Origin: Pelagerythrobacter marensis
GTDB lineage: Bacteria > Pseudomonadota > Alphaproteobacteria > Sphingomonadales > Sphingomonadaceae
Reading direction: 5' to 3'
DNA: 64,000 bases
Assembly: GCF_036700095.1 (NCBI RefSeq)
Contig: NZ_CP144918.1
Location: forward strand, 1-64,000
In this document: piece after piece, positions 52,503-60,725 of the stretch
Position numbering within the stretch: the stretch's first letter is position 1
Layout: each line of letters opens with the position of its first letter
Position numbers and translations under genes: made by a program
The notes under the pieces: model-generated
Told to the model about the DNA's origin: nothing
What the model saw: only the letters and a program-made list of their open reading frames with translations
Database searches by the model: none

Positions 52503-53088
52503 CGAGAATGCCCTTGGTGCTGGGCACCGCGCCCCCCTTGCGCGGGTCGATCTCCACCGCGGCGCGCATGGCGCGGGCGAACCCCTTGTAGATCGCCTCG
52601 CAGATATGGTGGTTGTTCTGTCCGTAGAGCAGCTCGACATGCAGGGTGATGCCGGCGGCCTGGGCCACCGAATGGAACCAGTGTTCGATCAGTTCGGTAT
52701 CCCATTCGCCCAGTCGCGGCTGCGAGAAACCGGCACGCCAGGCGAGATAGGGCCTGCCCGAAATGTCGAGCGCGACGCGCGCGAGCGTTTCGTCCATTGG
52801 CGAATAAGCGTGGCCGTACCGCGCAATCCCCGCCTTGTCACCCAGCGCCTGCGCGAGGGCCTGACCCAGCGCGATCGCGCTGTCTTCGGTCGTGTGATGC
52901 TGGTCTACGTGCAAGTCCCCGTCGACCTTCATCGTGACGTCGATCAGCGAATGTTTGGCGAACTGTTCGACCATGTGATCGAGGAATCCGATTCCCGTGG
53001 ACACGTTATAGGAGCCGCTGCCATCGAGGTTCACCTCGATTTCGATCGCGGTCTCCGCCGTCTTTCGCTCGATCTTGCCTTTGCGCAT
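52495..53088 (-). CDS. hisB: Imidazoleglycerol-phosphate dehydratase
   Basis: 197 residues, the monofunctional form without the histidinol-phosphatase domain. It dehydrates imidazole glycerol phosphate using two manganese ions. Metal-binding motifs: [20 protein letters not shown] and FFHSV-like HWFHSV, and the C-terminal [13 protein letters not shown]. It is the first gene of the hisB-H-A-F run and divergent from sspB with an 85-bp gap. Confidence 0.97.
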   Translation of the reverse strand: MRKGKIERKTAETAIEIEVNLDGSGSYNVSTGIGFLDHMVEQFAKHSLIDVTMKVDGDLHVDQHHTTEDSAIALGQALAQALGDKAGIARYGHAYSPMDETLARVALDISGRPYLAWRAGFSQPRLGEWDTELIEHWFHSVAQAAGITLHVELLYGQNNHHICEAIYKGFARAMRAAVEIDPRKGGAVPSTKGILGG

Positions 53089-53173
53089 GCCTGCGGCGCT
53101 ATACGCAAGGCTGGGCACGGCGCAAGCATTGGCGCTTGACCGGCGCGCCGAGGGTCGCCACGAAGCGGGCAAG

Positions 53174-53677
53174 ATGACCGATGAAACACCCGACAGCCTG
53201 ATCCCCTACGACGAGATCGTGCAGGAGGCGCTGCGCGCCGTGGTCGGCCGCGTGCTGGGCGAAATCCAGGCCGGCGGCAGCGAGCTGCCCGGCAACCACC
53301 ATTTCTACATTACGTTCAAGACGCACGCGCCCGGCGTTTCCATCCCCGCCCATCTGCGCGAACGCTTCCCCGACGAGATGACGATCGTCCTGCAGAACAA
53401 GTTCTGGGACCTGAAAGTGGACGATGACGGCTTCACCGTGGGGCTGAGCTTCAACCAGGTGCCCGCCAAGCTCGACATACCTTTCTCCGCGATCACCGCT
53501 TTCGTCGATCCGGCAGTCGATTTCGGGCTGCAGTTCCAGGCGAGCGTCCCCGATATGGCCCCCGAAGCGCACGACGAAGCCGAAAACGACGCCCCGGAAC
53601 GGGGCGACCGGCCGACCGTTGGCGAAGGCGGAGACGGCTCCAATGTCGTCACGGTCGATTTCGGCCGCAAGAAATAA
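53174..53677 (+). CDS. sspB: SspB-family ClpXP adaptor protein
   Basis: 167 residues, matching the alphaproteobacterial SspB form. The folded domain (about 1-125) binds ssrA-tagged proteins: [49 protein letters not shown] and [21 protein letters not shown]. An acidic linker then leads to the C-terminal [10 protein letters not shown] tail of the type that docks on ClpX. It hands substrates to ClpXP. Confidence 0.93.
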   Translation: MTDETPDSLIPYDEIVQEALRAVVGRVLGEIQAGGSELPGNHHFYITFKTHAPGVSIPAHLRERFPDEMTIVLQNKFWDLKVDDDGFTVGLSFNQVPAKLDIPFSAITAFVDPAVDFGLQFQASVPDMAPEAHDEAENDAPERGDRPTVGEGGDGSNVVTVDFGRKK

Positions 53678-53723
53678 GCGACCGGGAGAGCCTTCCACCC
53701 GGTTGGGTGAAAGGGCGCAAGCG

Positions 53724-54155
53724 ATGGCAAGAAAAAAAGACTCACGTGGGAAACACGCAACCGACAGGCTGGGCGCGGCGGTCGATGCCGCGGGCGACAA
53801 GCTTCACTCCGAAAACCGCGATGTGGCCGGTCCCAGCCCCAATCCCGCGACCAACTTGTTGATTCACGACGTTTTGCTTCGCAGCGGAGGTCGCCTGCTG
53901 CGGATCGGCCTCGAAAAAGGACTGCTCAGCAATCGATACGGTGGATCGACAGCCAAGCGAATGGTCGAAAATCGCTCGATGGTTCAGAACCTGGCAACAT
54001 TCGCTATCGCACGGCTCGCGACGCGTTCGATCCCGGGAGCCGTCCTCGTCGGCGGCGGTCTCCTGGCCAAGACGCTGCTCGACCGGCGCCAGTCGCGCCG
54101 CGCAGCGCGGCGCAAGGGGGACAAGGCCTTGCGCGAGCAGACGAAAGAGAGCTGA
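53724..54155 (+). CDS. Conserved basic small protein, function unknown
   Basis: 143 residues. It is Lys/Arg-rich at both ends with a middle region (about 45-115) containing two weakly hydrophobic stretches (LLIHDVLLRSGGRLLRIGLEKGLL and ATFAIARLATRSIPGAVLVGGGLLAKTLL, split here by the RYGGSTAKRMVEN part). I do not recognise a named domain. Its position 46 bp behind sspB and ahead of gmk, together with normal codon usage, argues that it is real. It could be membrane- or nucleic-acid-associated. Confidence 0.7.
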   Translation: MARKKDSRGKHATDRLGAAVDAAGDKLHSENRDVAGPSPNPATNLLIHDVLLRSGGRLLRIGLEKGLLSNRYGGSTAKRMVENRSMVQNLATFAIARLATRSIPGAVLVGGGLLAKTLLDRRQSRRAARRKGDKALREQTKES

Positions 54156-54204
54156 CCCGGCGGATGGGGTTGATTTCACCGCGCGGCTCGGCGCATGAGC
54201 GCGC

Positions 54205-54840
54205 ATGGCCGACCAGGATACGCTTCACCGCCGCGGACTGATGTTCATCCTCTCCTCGCCCTCCGGCGCAGGCAAGACCACGATTTCGCGCATGTTGCTG
54301 GAAGCCGACGAGGAAATCCGGCTCTCGGTCTCCGCCACGACGCGCCCGAAACGGCCGGGCGAGATCGACGGCGTGCACTATCACTTCGTGTCGGATGCCG
54401 AATTCGATCGGATGATCGAGCAAGACGACTTCTACGAATGGGCGCATGTCTTCGATCACCGCTACGGCACGCCGAAAGGGCATATCCGCGCGGGATTGAA
54501 GGACGGTCAGGATTTCCTGTTCGACATCGACTGGCAGGGCACCCAGCAGCTTTACCAGAAGGACCAGCAGGACGTCGTCCGCGTCTTCATCCTGCCGCCC
54601 AGCCTCGACGAGCTGCACCGGCGGCTGACGGCGCGCGCGACCGACAGCAACGACGTGATCGACAGCCGCATGGAACGCGCCCGGGCGGAAATCAGCCACT
54701 GGGACGGATACGACTACGTCGTGGTCAACGACGACGTGAACGTCTGCTTCGGCAAAGTGCGCGAAATCCTCCACGCCGAACGCATGAAACGCGCCCGCCA
54801 GACCGGCCTGATCGGCTTCGTCCGCAAACTGATGGACTGA
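54205..54840 (+). CDS. gmk: Guanylate kinase
   Basis: 211 residues, standard for Gmk. It phosphorylates GMP to GDP with ATP. P-loop SSPSGAGKTT, GMP-binding segment SVSATTRPKRPGE with GVHYHFV, lid and DIDWQGTQQL, and the C-terminal DYVVVNDD. An alternative in-frame ATG lies near residue 13, but 54205 keeps the usual leader. The stop is followed by about 900 bp without a clear gene. Confidence 0.96.
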   Translation: MADQDTLHRRGLMFILSSPSGAGKTTISRMLLEADEEIRLSVSATTRPKRPGEIDGVHYHFVSDAEFDRMIEQDDFYEWAHVFDHRYGTPKGHIRAGLKDGQDFLFDIDWQGTQQLYQKDQQDVVRVFILPPSLDELHRRLTARATDSNDVIDSRMERARAEISHWDGYDYVVVNDDVNVCFGKVREILHAERMKRARQTGLIGFVRKLMD

Positions 54841-55053
54841 ACGCCCCCGGGCAGACTGCCCCATACCGCCGACGCACCGCCGATACCCTCCACACCCCGC
54901 GCAGGCGGAACCAGACCACCGGCACACCGCCCGATACCCTTCCCGAGCCCCAGCGCAGGCTGGGGCCTCAGGCCGCTGGCGCTCCGCCCGATAACACGAG
55001 GTCCCAGCCTGCGCTGGGACTCAGACTTGGGGGCGGGTTATGGCAAAAATGGC
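54841..55053. other. Gene-free stretch with terminator-like palindromes
   Basis: No credible reading frame. It contains palindromes at 54947-54966 (GCCCCAGC-GCAG-GCTGGGGC) and 55001-55020 (GTCCCAGC-CTGC-GCTGGGAC), flanked by a CCTCAGGCCGCTGGCG-type arm. The first is well placed to end gmk transcription. Confidence 0.5.
54947..55020. repeat. CCCAGC-type palindrome pair
   Basis: Two copies of the palindrome also seen at 3176 and 55579-55707. The second copy is inverted in its loop (CTGC instead of GCAG), so the two copies form a larger inverted arrangement downstream of gmk. Confidence 0.6.
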
Positions 55054-55082
55054 TTGACAATTGTAACCCATTGGGTTATAGG
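55054..55082 (+). promoter_or_regulatory. Strong sigma70-type promoter with embedded palindrome
   Basis: -35 TTGACA (55054-55059), a 17-bp spacer and -10 TATAGG (55077-55082). The spacer contains the perfect palindrome TAACCCA-T-TGGGTTA (55064-55078), which overlaps the -10 box and looks like a repressor site. It is the best consensus promoter I noticed in the window, yet no clear protein gene follows. Confidence 0.6.
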
Positions 55083-55088
55083 AGCCCC

Positions 55089-55205
55089 GCCAGTCCACAC
55101 TGGCACACAGCGACGGGGGCGGAGCGTGTACGCGTCACGCAGGCCGCTTCGTCCAGACGGCCGGTGCCTCGGGGGGCTAGTGACCTTTTAGAGAAAGCCC
55201 CCTTT
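55089..55205 (+). ncRNA. Candidate small RNA downstream of the strong promoter
   Basis: From the expected start near 55089 the transcript could form a hairpin GCCAG-TCCACA-CTGGC closed by GCCCCG/CGGGGGC, then a GGCCG/CGGCC stem-loop, and end at a GGGGGCT/AGCCCCC hairpin followed by TTT (55172-55205). I do not recognise any known RNA family (not SRP, 6S, tmRNA or RNase P). Small overlapping frames exist but lack coding signs. Confidence 0.3.
55172..55205 (+). terminator. Putative intrinsic terminator GGGGGCT...AGCCCCC-TTT
   Basis: Seven-base arms with a 17-base loop, followed by three T. The long loop and short T-run make it a weak candidate. Confidence 0.35.
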
Positions 55206-55400
55206 GCCGGTTTGCGAGGAGTTTTCGGGGGACCTGTCCCTTTCCGCCCTTGCGGTGGGCCTCAACGCCGCAGAGCCAGGGGACACCCCCCGACGGATAC
55301 GGTGCCGGCGAGCCCTGGCCGTATCTCGCCTCGCAGCCCTCAGGGCCGAGCGGAAGGTTGCCGTAACCCCTTTCGCCGTTCGCAACGATGTTACCAAGGC

Positions 55401-55444
55401 AACCCTGTGACGCCCAGGTGGCAATCCTGTGATGCCCAGGCGGC
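55401..55444. repeat. Tandem 22-bp direct repeat, two copies
   Basis: Units 55401-55422 and 55423-55444 differ at three positions; each contains CTGTGAYGCCCAGG and ends GGC. Confidence 0.6.
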
Positions 55445-55578
55445 ACCGGCCGATTCCGTCCGCTTGCCTGTATGCTCCGGCGTAAGGTCCGCATTCGCCA
55501 GCGGATGGTGGGGTGTGTCAGTCTGCCTTTCCGTTTCTCTCCCCTCCGTTTCCCCCTTTCCTCTCCCCCCTCTCCGAT

Positions 55579-55707
55579 CCCCAGCGCAGGCTGGGGTCTC
55601 GTGCTAGCAGGCGACACGCCAGCGGCCTGAGGCCCCTGCCTTCGCAGGGGCTCGGGACGGTATCGGACATAGCGCCGGCGGCCTGAGGCCCCAGCCTGCG
55701 CTGGGGC
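55579..55707. repeat. Cluster of three CCCAGC/CCCCTGC-type palindromes
   Basis: 55579-55596 (CCCCAGC-GCAG-GCTGGGG), 55632-55651 (GCCCCTGC-CTTC-GCAGGGGC) and 55688-55707 (GCCCCAGC-CTGC-GCTGGGGC), each next to a GGCCTGAGG or complementary arm. They sit behind the convergent methyltransferase gene. Confidence 0.6.
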
Positions 55708-55744
55708 TCGGGAGGGGGCGGCGTGGGGACGGGCGGCGGATCGC

Positions 55745-57103
55745 CTATTCCGCCGGCTGGTGCGCCGCGATCGGGCCGCGCGGGCGCAGGCGGCGGCGCA
55801 GGGCGGCAAGGGGGCGGGTGATCAACCCGTGGCGGTCCATCCAGGCGTGATATTCGCGGTATTTGGCGTCCTCGGCCAGCAAGTGCGCCTCTTCCGTCTT
55901 CGCGCGCCAGAAATAGATCGCGCTGACGCAGGCGAGGAAGAACGTGTTGCGGATCGCGTCGACCGGCGAACCGCCGGACACGAGGAACGGCAGCGTCGCG
56001 CTCCACCAGAACAGGTTCTTCGACAGATAGGCCGGGTGGCGGGTGAAGCGATAGGGGCCGTGGGTCAGCACGCCGCGATAGGTGAGGTTGGAAAAGCGCA
56101 CGCCGAACGCCACCGTCGCCCAGGCGTAGATGCCGGTCAGGACAACCAGCCAGGCGGCCCAGAGCCACAGCAGCGCCCCCTGCCCCGCCAGCCAGTGCGC
56201 CCAGCCCGGGGTATCGACCTCGTAAGCCAGCATTCCCTCGGCGCCCATGAAGGCATAGACCAGCGGGGGGTAGCAGATCAGCGCCGCGACCCAGCCCGAC
56301 AGCAGCGGATTGCCGCTGCGGATATGCGCGTCGAGCGGGCGGAACGTGACGAGATAGCCGACCGTGCCGATCTGCACGTCGATCACGAACAACAGCCCGA
56401 TCAGCACCGTGGCCATCCGCACCGGATCGGCAGCGAGACCGGCCAGGTCGGCTTCCACCACGCCGGCGAACCCGCCGGGCAGGATGGAGATCATGAAGGC
56501 GCCGAAGAACCCCTTGATGATCCAGGCGCGCCAGTGCTTCTTCACTTCCTCCGGGTCGAACGCCTCGCGCCCCAGCAGCATGGCGCCGAAGTGCCAGGCA
56601 TGGTCGCGCGGTTCGACCATGTGCCGGTCGAGCCAGAGGACATAGGGGACGCAGAGCACGAACAGCGGGATCGCGGCCGCCGCGATCACTTCCATCGCGA
56701 ACAGATATTGCCCCTGCCAGTACCAGCGCGCGACGCAGTAGAGGAAACCGATGATCGCCCAGGTCGCCCAGAGCGCACCGATCTTGACGATCGAGACCGG
56801 CAGGACTTCGGCCAGCGGCCGCCGGCGGCTCCAGTCGATCCCGGTCGAGGGGTTGCGATGGACTTTGTCCACCAGCACCGACCAAGCCGCCATCGGCCCG
56901 GCGGAGAAAGCCAGCGCGGCCAGCGCGGCATAGGGGCCGGACAGCGGCGCGCGCGGACCGGGCAGCGCGAAAGCCTCGGCCAGCTGCGGCCAGTTGCGGC
57001 AGAACACGATCCACGCGAGCAGGCCGAGCAGCCCGGCCAGGCCCACGCCCGCCGAAACGTCGCTCGCCGGAAGGGCTTTCGCCGGGGGCTGGTGCGCGCT
57101 CAT
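55745..57103 (-). CDS. Polytopic isoprenylcysteine-methyltransferase-like (ICMT/PEMT) protein
   Basis: 452 residues with about ten predicted helices. The C-terminal quarter carries the SAM-binding signature of ICMT/PEMT-type methyltransferases: YRGVLTHGPYRFTRHPAYLSKNLFWW, then FFLACVSAIYFWRAKTEE and YREYHAWM. The N-terminal 300 residues form additional membrane segments with no recognised domain. The substrate (lipid or isoprenoid thiol) is unknown. Palindromes follow the stop and precede the start. Confidence 0.82.
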   Translation of the reverse strand: MSAHQPPAKALPASDVSAGVGLAGLLGLLAWIVFCRNWPQLAEAFALPGPRAPLSGPYAALAALAFSAGPMAAWSVLVDKVHRNPSTGIDWSRRRPLAEVLPVSIVKIGALWATWAIIGFLYCVARWYWQGQYLFAMEVIAAAAIPLFVLCVPYVLWLDRHMVEPRDHAWHFGAMLLGREAFDPEEVKKHWRAWIIKGFFGAFMISILPGGFAGVVEADLAGLAADPVRMATVLIGLLFVIDVQIGTVGYLVTFRPLDAHIRSGNPLLSGWVAALICYPPLVYAFMGAEGMLAYEVDTPGWAHWLAGQGALLWLWAAWLVVLTGIYAWATVAFGVRFSNLTYRGVLTHGPYRFTRHPAYLSKNLFWWSATLPFLVSGGSPVDAIRNTFFLACVSAIYFWRAKTEEAHLLAEDAKYREYHAWMDRHGLITRPLAALRRRLRPRGPIAAHQPAE

Positions 57104-57214
57104 CTCGGCCCGCGCGATAGCGGCAAAGGGTTAAGGACGCGGTAAGGCTGGCCCGCTTGCGCGATGGCCCACCCCGCTGCGACTAGCTTCGCCTCCGGCT
57201 CAGCAAGTCTCGCT

Positions 57215-57295
57215 CCCCTCCCGCAAGCGGGAGGGGGTGGCTGGTGGATGCGCCTTGCTGCGAGAGACCTCCCCCCCTCCCGCTTGCGGGAGGGG
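57215..57295. repeat. Two CCCTCCCGC-AA/TT-GCGGGAGGG palindromes
   Basis: 57215-57236 (loop AA) and 57274-57295 (loop TT) are near-identical inverted repeats in the 211-bp space between bamB and the ICMT-like gene (both minus strand). The second lies just after the bamB stop and may act as its terminator. Confidence 0.65.
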
Positions 57296-57314
57296 TCGGG
57301 GGTGGGCACGGCAC

Positions 57315-58661
57315 TCAGCGGAAGGCGTGGATCGTGCCCGAATCGTCGAGCAGATAGAGCGTCCCGTTGGCGACGATCGGGGGCAGCGACACCGCTTCCT
57401 TCAGATCGACGAACAGGCTGGCCGACCCTTCGGCAGGGCTGACGCGATAGATCTGCCCCTGGCTGCTGGCCACCCACAGGGTGTTGCCCGCCAGGACCGG
57501 CCCGGTCCAGAAGATCTCGCCCTCGCGATCCTCCTCGTCGCGATAGCGCTGGAGCTGGGTCATCCAGCGGACTTTGCCCGACGAGCGGGCGATCGCGAGA
57601 AGGCGCGCATCGTCGGTCAGCGCGAAGATCCATTCGCCCGCGACCGCAGGGGTGGAAATGCCCGCGACGTTCAGTTCCCAGATCCGCTGGCCGGTGACCA
57701 GTTCGTAAGCCGCCATGCGGCCGCCCTGGCCCAGGGCGTAGACTTTGCCCGAATCGATGATCGGGTCGGCGTCGATGTCGGTCAGCGAGCCGACCTCGGT
57801 CGAGATCGAGGTTCGCGCCAGCGCGTCGGACCAGACGACGAGGCCGTTTTCGTAGCGATAGGCGACCAGCTCGCCCGAGCTGTATCCCGCGATCACCGTG
57901 CCCTGCCCCGCCGCCGGCGCGGCCACGCCGAACACGCCGGCCTGCGCCAGCGAGCCGGATTCGTTCCAGCGCGGCGCGCCGGTCGCGGCATCGAGCGCGT
58001 GGATCTGGTTGTCCTGCGTCATCACGTAGACCGAATTGAACGCGATCGTCGGCGATCCGCGCAGCGGGCCGGCGGGCTGGACTTTCCAGATCTCCGCCCC
58101 CGTTCGCGCGTCCAGCGCGGCGACTTCGCCCACGCCGTTGGTGGCATAGACCCGGCCCTCGTGGAACGCCGCGCCCCCGCCGAAAGCGGACGCGCGGGCA
58201 TTGCCGGCCTGCTCCATCCGGTAGGTCCAGCGCGGGGTGCCGCTTTGCGCGTCGAAGGCGTGGACCACCCCGTCGGTGCCGACGGCAAAGAGCATTCCGC
58301 CGCCCACCACCGGCGCCGATGCCAGCCGCCGGCGCTCGCTCCCGCCGGCGATCTCGGCCGTCCAGGCCAGCGCCGGGCTGTCGGACAGCGCGAGGTGGCC
58401 GTAGGACTTGTCCGCCGTGCCGCCCGCCTGCGGCCAGGCGGCGTTGGTCTGCGCCGGGGGAAGGACCACGGCAATGCCGGCCAGCGCCGGATCGACCCTG
58501 GCGCCCATCTCGATCCGCGACAGGACCGGCTTGCGTTCGCCCAGCGTCGGCGTGGTCTTGGTGTCGCCGCCGCCGCCGAAAATGCCGCAGGCGCCCAGCG
58601 CCATCGCCAGCGCGACGACCGTGACGCCCCGGCCCGGATTGGAAATGCTGTTCGTTGTCAT
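57315..58661 (-). CDS. bamB: Outer-membrane assembly lipoprotein BamB-like (PQQ-type beta-propeller)
   Basis: 448 residues. Leader with lipobox LGAC (Cys about 25) followed by a glycine-rich linker. An eight-bladed beta-propeller has repeated WxxxL/A-DAxTG-type blades such as VHAFDAQSGTPRWTY, VAALDARTGAEIWKV and IHALDAATGAPRWN. BamB assists the BAM complex in outer-membrane protein insertion. The upstream YfgM-like gene gives the yfgM-bamB order known from E. coli, supporting the assignment; the usual following gene der is not present. Confidence 0.88.
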   Translation of the reverse strand: MTTNSISNPGRGVTVVALAMALGACGIFGGGGDTKTTPTLGERKPVLSRIEMGARVDPALAGIAVVLPPAQTNAAWPQAGGTADKSYGHLALSDSPALAWTAEIAGGSERRRLASAPVVGGGMLFAVGTDGVVHAFDAQSGTPRWTYRMEQAGNARASAFGGGAAFHEGRVYATNGVGEVAALDARTGAEIWKVQPAGPLRGSPTIAFNSVYVMTQDNQIHALDAATGAPRWNESGSLAQAGVFGVAAPAAGQGTVIAGYSSGELVAYRYENGLVVWSDALARTSISTEVGSLTDIDADPIIDSGKVYALGQGGRMAAYELVTGQRIWELNVAGISTPAVAGEWIFALTDDARLLAIARSSGKVRWMTQLQRYRDEEDREGEIFWTGPVLAGNTLWVASSQGQIYRVSPAEGSASLFVDLKEAVSLPPIVANGTLYLLDDSGTIHAFR

Positions 58662-58680
58662 CGGATAGATCCTGAAACTG

Positions 58681-59448
58681 CTATTGCGCCTGCCGATCGC
58701 CGCCCGCGGGCGTGCGCATTTCTTCGAGCACGGCATCGACATCCTCGATCGCGTCGACGCCTAGCGCACCGGCCATCTGCCGAGCCCGCGAACGCAGACC
58801 TTCGGGCAGGCTGTCGTCCTTGGCGATCGTCGCCAGCAGCGTGCCCGCCTCGCGCTCCTTGCCCTGTTCGAGATAGGCCATCGCCACCAGTTCCCCCGCG
58901 CTGGCGAAGAACGGCTTGCCCGGAACCGCCAGCGGTTCCAGCCGCTCGATCGCCTCGGCCGGTGCGATCGTGTCGAACGTCGCCGCCACCTGGCGCACCG
59001 TGGCCAGATCGCGCAGCAATTGCGGCGCGTCGTCGTTGGCCGCGATCCGTGCGTAGATCGCCGCGGCATCCTCGGCCCGCCCCTGCTCCATCGCGGCGCC
59101 AGCTTCGATCAGCGCGGCCTGGATCGCCGCGCCGCCGGCTTCGCCCTCCAGCGGCGCGAGCCTTTCGACCGCCCCGTCGAGATTGCCCGCCTGAACCTGG
59201 TCGAGCGCGGCGACCAGCGTTTCGGATTGCCGCTCCATCGCCGCTTCCTGCCGGCCGTCCCAGAACAGGTAGCCGCCGAACGCCGCCAGGCCGAGCACGA
59301 ACACGCCGATCAGCAGCTTGCCGTAACGCTGGGCGAACTGCGCATACTGGTCCTGCCGCACGGCATCGTCGACTTCGCGCACCAGCACGTCTTCTTCGGC
59401 GGCGCGGCGCCGTTCGGGATTCTGCTTGGATGGGAGGTTGAGGGCCAA
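58681..59448 (-). CDS. YfgM-like TPR membrane protein
   Basis: 255 residues. A cytosolic leader is followed by one transmembrane helix (LLIGVFVLGLAAFGGYLFW, about 45-63) and a periplasmic TPR-like helical region. The pattern matches the Tetratricopeptide_21/YfgM family, an ancillary partner of the Sec translocon and periplasmic chaperones. Located 19 bp upstream of bamB and surely in one transcript. The start at 59448 puts the charged leader before the helix. Confidence 0.85.
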   Translation of the reverse strand: MALNLPSKQNPERRRAAEEDVLVREVDDAVRQDQYAQFAQRYGKLLIGVFVLGLAAFGGYLFWDGRQEAAMERQSETLVAALDQVQAGNLDGAVERLAPLEGEAGGAAIQAALIEAGAAMEQGRAEDAAAIYARIAANDDAPQLLRDLATVRQVAATFDTIAPAEAIERLEPLAVPGKPFFASAGELVAMAYLEQGKEREAGTLLATIAKDDSLPEGLRSRARQMAGALGVDAIEDVDAVLEEMRTPAGGDRQAQ

Positions 59449-59573
59449 GATTCGGCTCTTTCAAATTTCCGTGACAGGTCGGCGGGGGTGTTTAGCGGAT
59501 GGGCGCATCAATTCAACTTGGAAACCTGCCTGTCCCCGGCAGCGTGAACCGCAGGTGAAGCCGGCAGGGCGCC

Positions 59574-60725
59574 TCACCCCAGCCCCTTGCCGCCCAGGGC
59601 GGAGGAATAGAGCCGGCGATAGGTGGCAATCATCGGCTTCTCGTCGAACGCTTCGCGCGCCTTCGCGCGGTTCGCCTGCCCCACATCGGCGCGCAGGGCG
59701 GCATCGCCCGCCAGCCGCGCAAGATTGCCGGTCAGCGCGGCCTCGTCGCCCGCGGGGCCGATCAGCGGCGCATTCGCATCGGCCACCATCGCGGCGAGAT
59801 CACCGACTGCCGGCGCGGCGACGGGCAGCCCGGCGGCCATCGCCTCGACCACCGAGATCGGGAACTGCTCGCTGTCGGAAGACAGCGCGAAAATGTCGAA
59901 CAGGCCGACGTAGCGCGCGGGATCGGGCGCGAAGCCGGGCAGGTGGACCCTGTGGCCGATGTCGTATTCGTCCGCCTCGGCCCGAATCGCGTCGCGTTCC
60001 GGCCCCTCGCCCACGATCACCAGGTGCCAGTCGTCGGGCAGGCCGCGAAAGGCGCGCACCAGCCGGGGCAGGTTCTTGACCGGGCGCAGGCCGGCGAGCG
60101 TGCCGACCCAGAATTCGCCCTTGCGCTTGATCACCCCGCGCAGGGCATCGGGCTTCGGCCGCCTGGCGAAGGCGCGGGTGTCGATCCCGTTGGGGATGTG
60201 CTTGACCCGCCCGATCGGCTGCTCCCACACCTCCAGCGCGATGCGTTCGAGCGTTTCGGACGGCACGACCAGCCCGTTGGAGCGGCCGAGCGCGATCTTG
60301 CGGAACCAGTTGCGCGTAGACTTCAACCGCTCGCGCTCGTCCTCGTTGAAGCCGTCCTCGTGATGGATCAGCGGGGGCAGGGCGAACACGTCCTTGAACA
60401 CGGTGTGCGCCAGCACCGCGTTCATCGCGCCCCAGTTGTAGGTCAGGACCAGGTCGTATCCCCGCATCGCCCTGGCCAGGCGTTGCAGGCGGCCGGGGGT
60501 CGGCTTGCCCTGGAGCGTGGGAAAATCGCGCGGGTAACCGACCGCCACCTGGCGCGCGATATATCGCGCGGCCTCCATCCGCTCCGGCTCCGCCGAAACG
60601 ATCGCGTGCGCGGCCTTCGCGCCGAAGGCGTTGATCAGGCGCACGGTGCGCAGTTCCTTGCCCCCGGCCGAGAACGTCGAGTGCAGATGCAGGATGCGCG
60701 GCTTGCCGCCCGTGCGCCCGCTCAT
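59574..60725 (-). CDS. GT4-family glycosyltransferase
   Basis: 383 residues, GT-B fold. An N-terminal Rossmann domain has HSTFSAGGKELRTV. The C-terminal nucleotide-sugar domain has HIPNGIDTRAF, VGTLAGLRPVKNLPRLV, VIVGEGPERD and the EX7E-type region SEQFPISVVEAMAAGLPVAA. It transfers a sugar to an envelope acceptor; donor and acceptor unknown. ATG 60725 overlaps the stop of the alpha/beta hydrolase gene. Confidence 0.9.
   Translation of the reverse strand: MSGRTGGKPRILHLHSTFSAGGKELRTVRLINAFGAKAAHAIVSAEPERMEAARYIARQVAVGYPRDFPTLQGKPTPGRLQRLARAMRGYDLVLTYNWGAMNAVLAHTVFKDVFALPPLIHHEDGFNEDERERLKSTRNWFRKIALGRSNGLVVPSETLERIALEVWEQPIGRVKHIPNGIDTRAFARRPKPDALRGVIKRKGEFWVGTLAGLRPVKNLPRLVRAFRGLPDDWHLVIVGEGPERDAIRAEADEYDIGHRVHLPGFAPDPARYVGLFDIFALSSDSEQFPISVVEAMAAGLPVAAPAVGDLAAMVADANAPLIGPAGDEAALTGNLARLAGDAALRADVGQANRAKAREAFDEKPMIATYRRLYSSALGGKGLG

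Larger units (their letters stand above)
55206..55744. other. Gene-free stretch with tandem and palindromic repeats
   Basis: Several overlapping frames on both strands exist, but none shows a convincing start, codon bias or domain. It contains a two-copy 22-bp tandem repeat (55401-55444) and palindromes at 55579-55596, 55632-55651 and 55688-55707. It could be a decayed mobile or prophage remnant, but no recombinase or att site is seen. Confidence 0.4.

Noticed and set aside
55204-55410. Plus-strand frame of 68 residues downstream of the strong promoter
   Set aside because: No ribosome site was evident and the composition looks random; kept only as an alternative to the small RNA idea.
54841-55744. 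Prophage or genomic island in the gene-poor block
   Set aside because: No integrase, tRNA, att duplication or phage genes are visible; only repeats and a promoter.
55177-55809. Minus-strand frame of 210 residues (and a 78-residue one inside it)
   Set aside because: It crosses repeats and the 3' end of the methyltransferase gene, has no domain and no convincing start. More likely noncoding.
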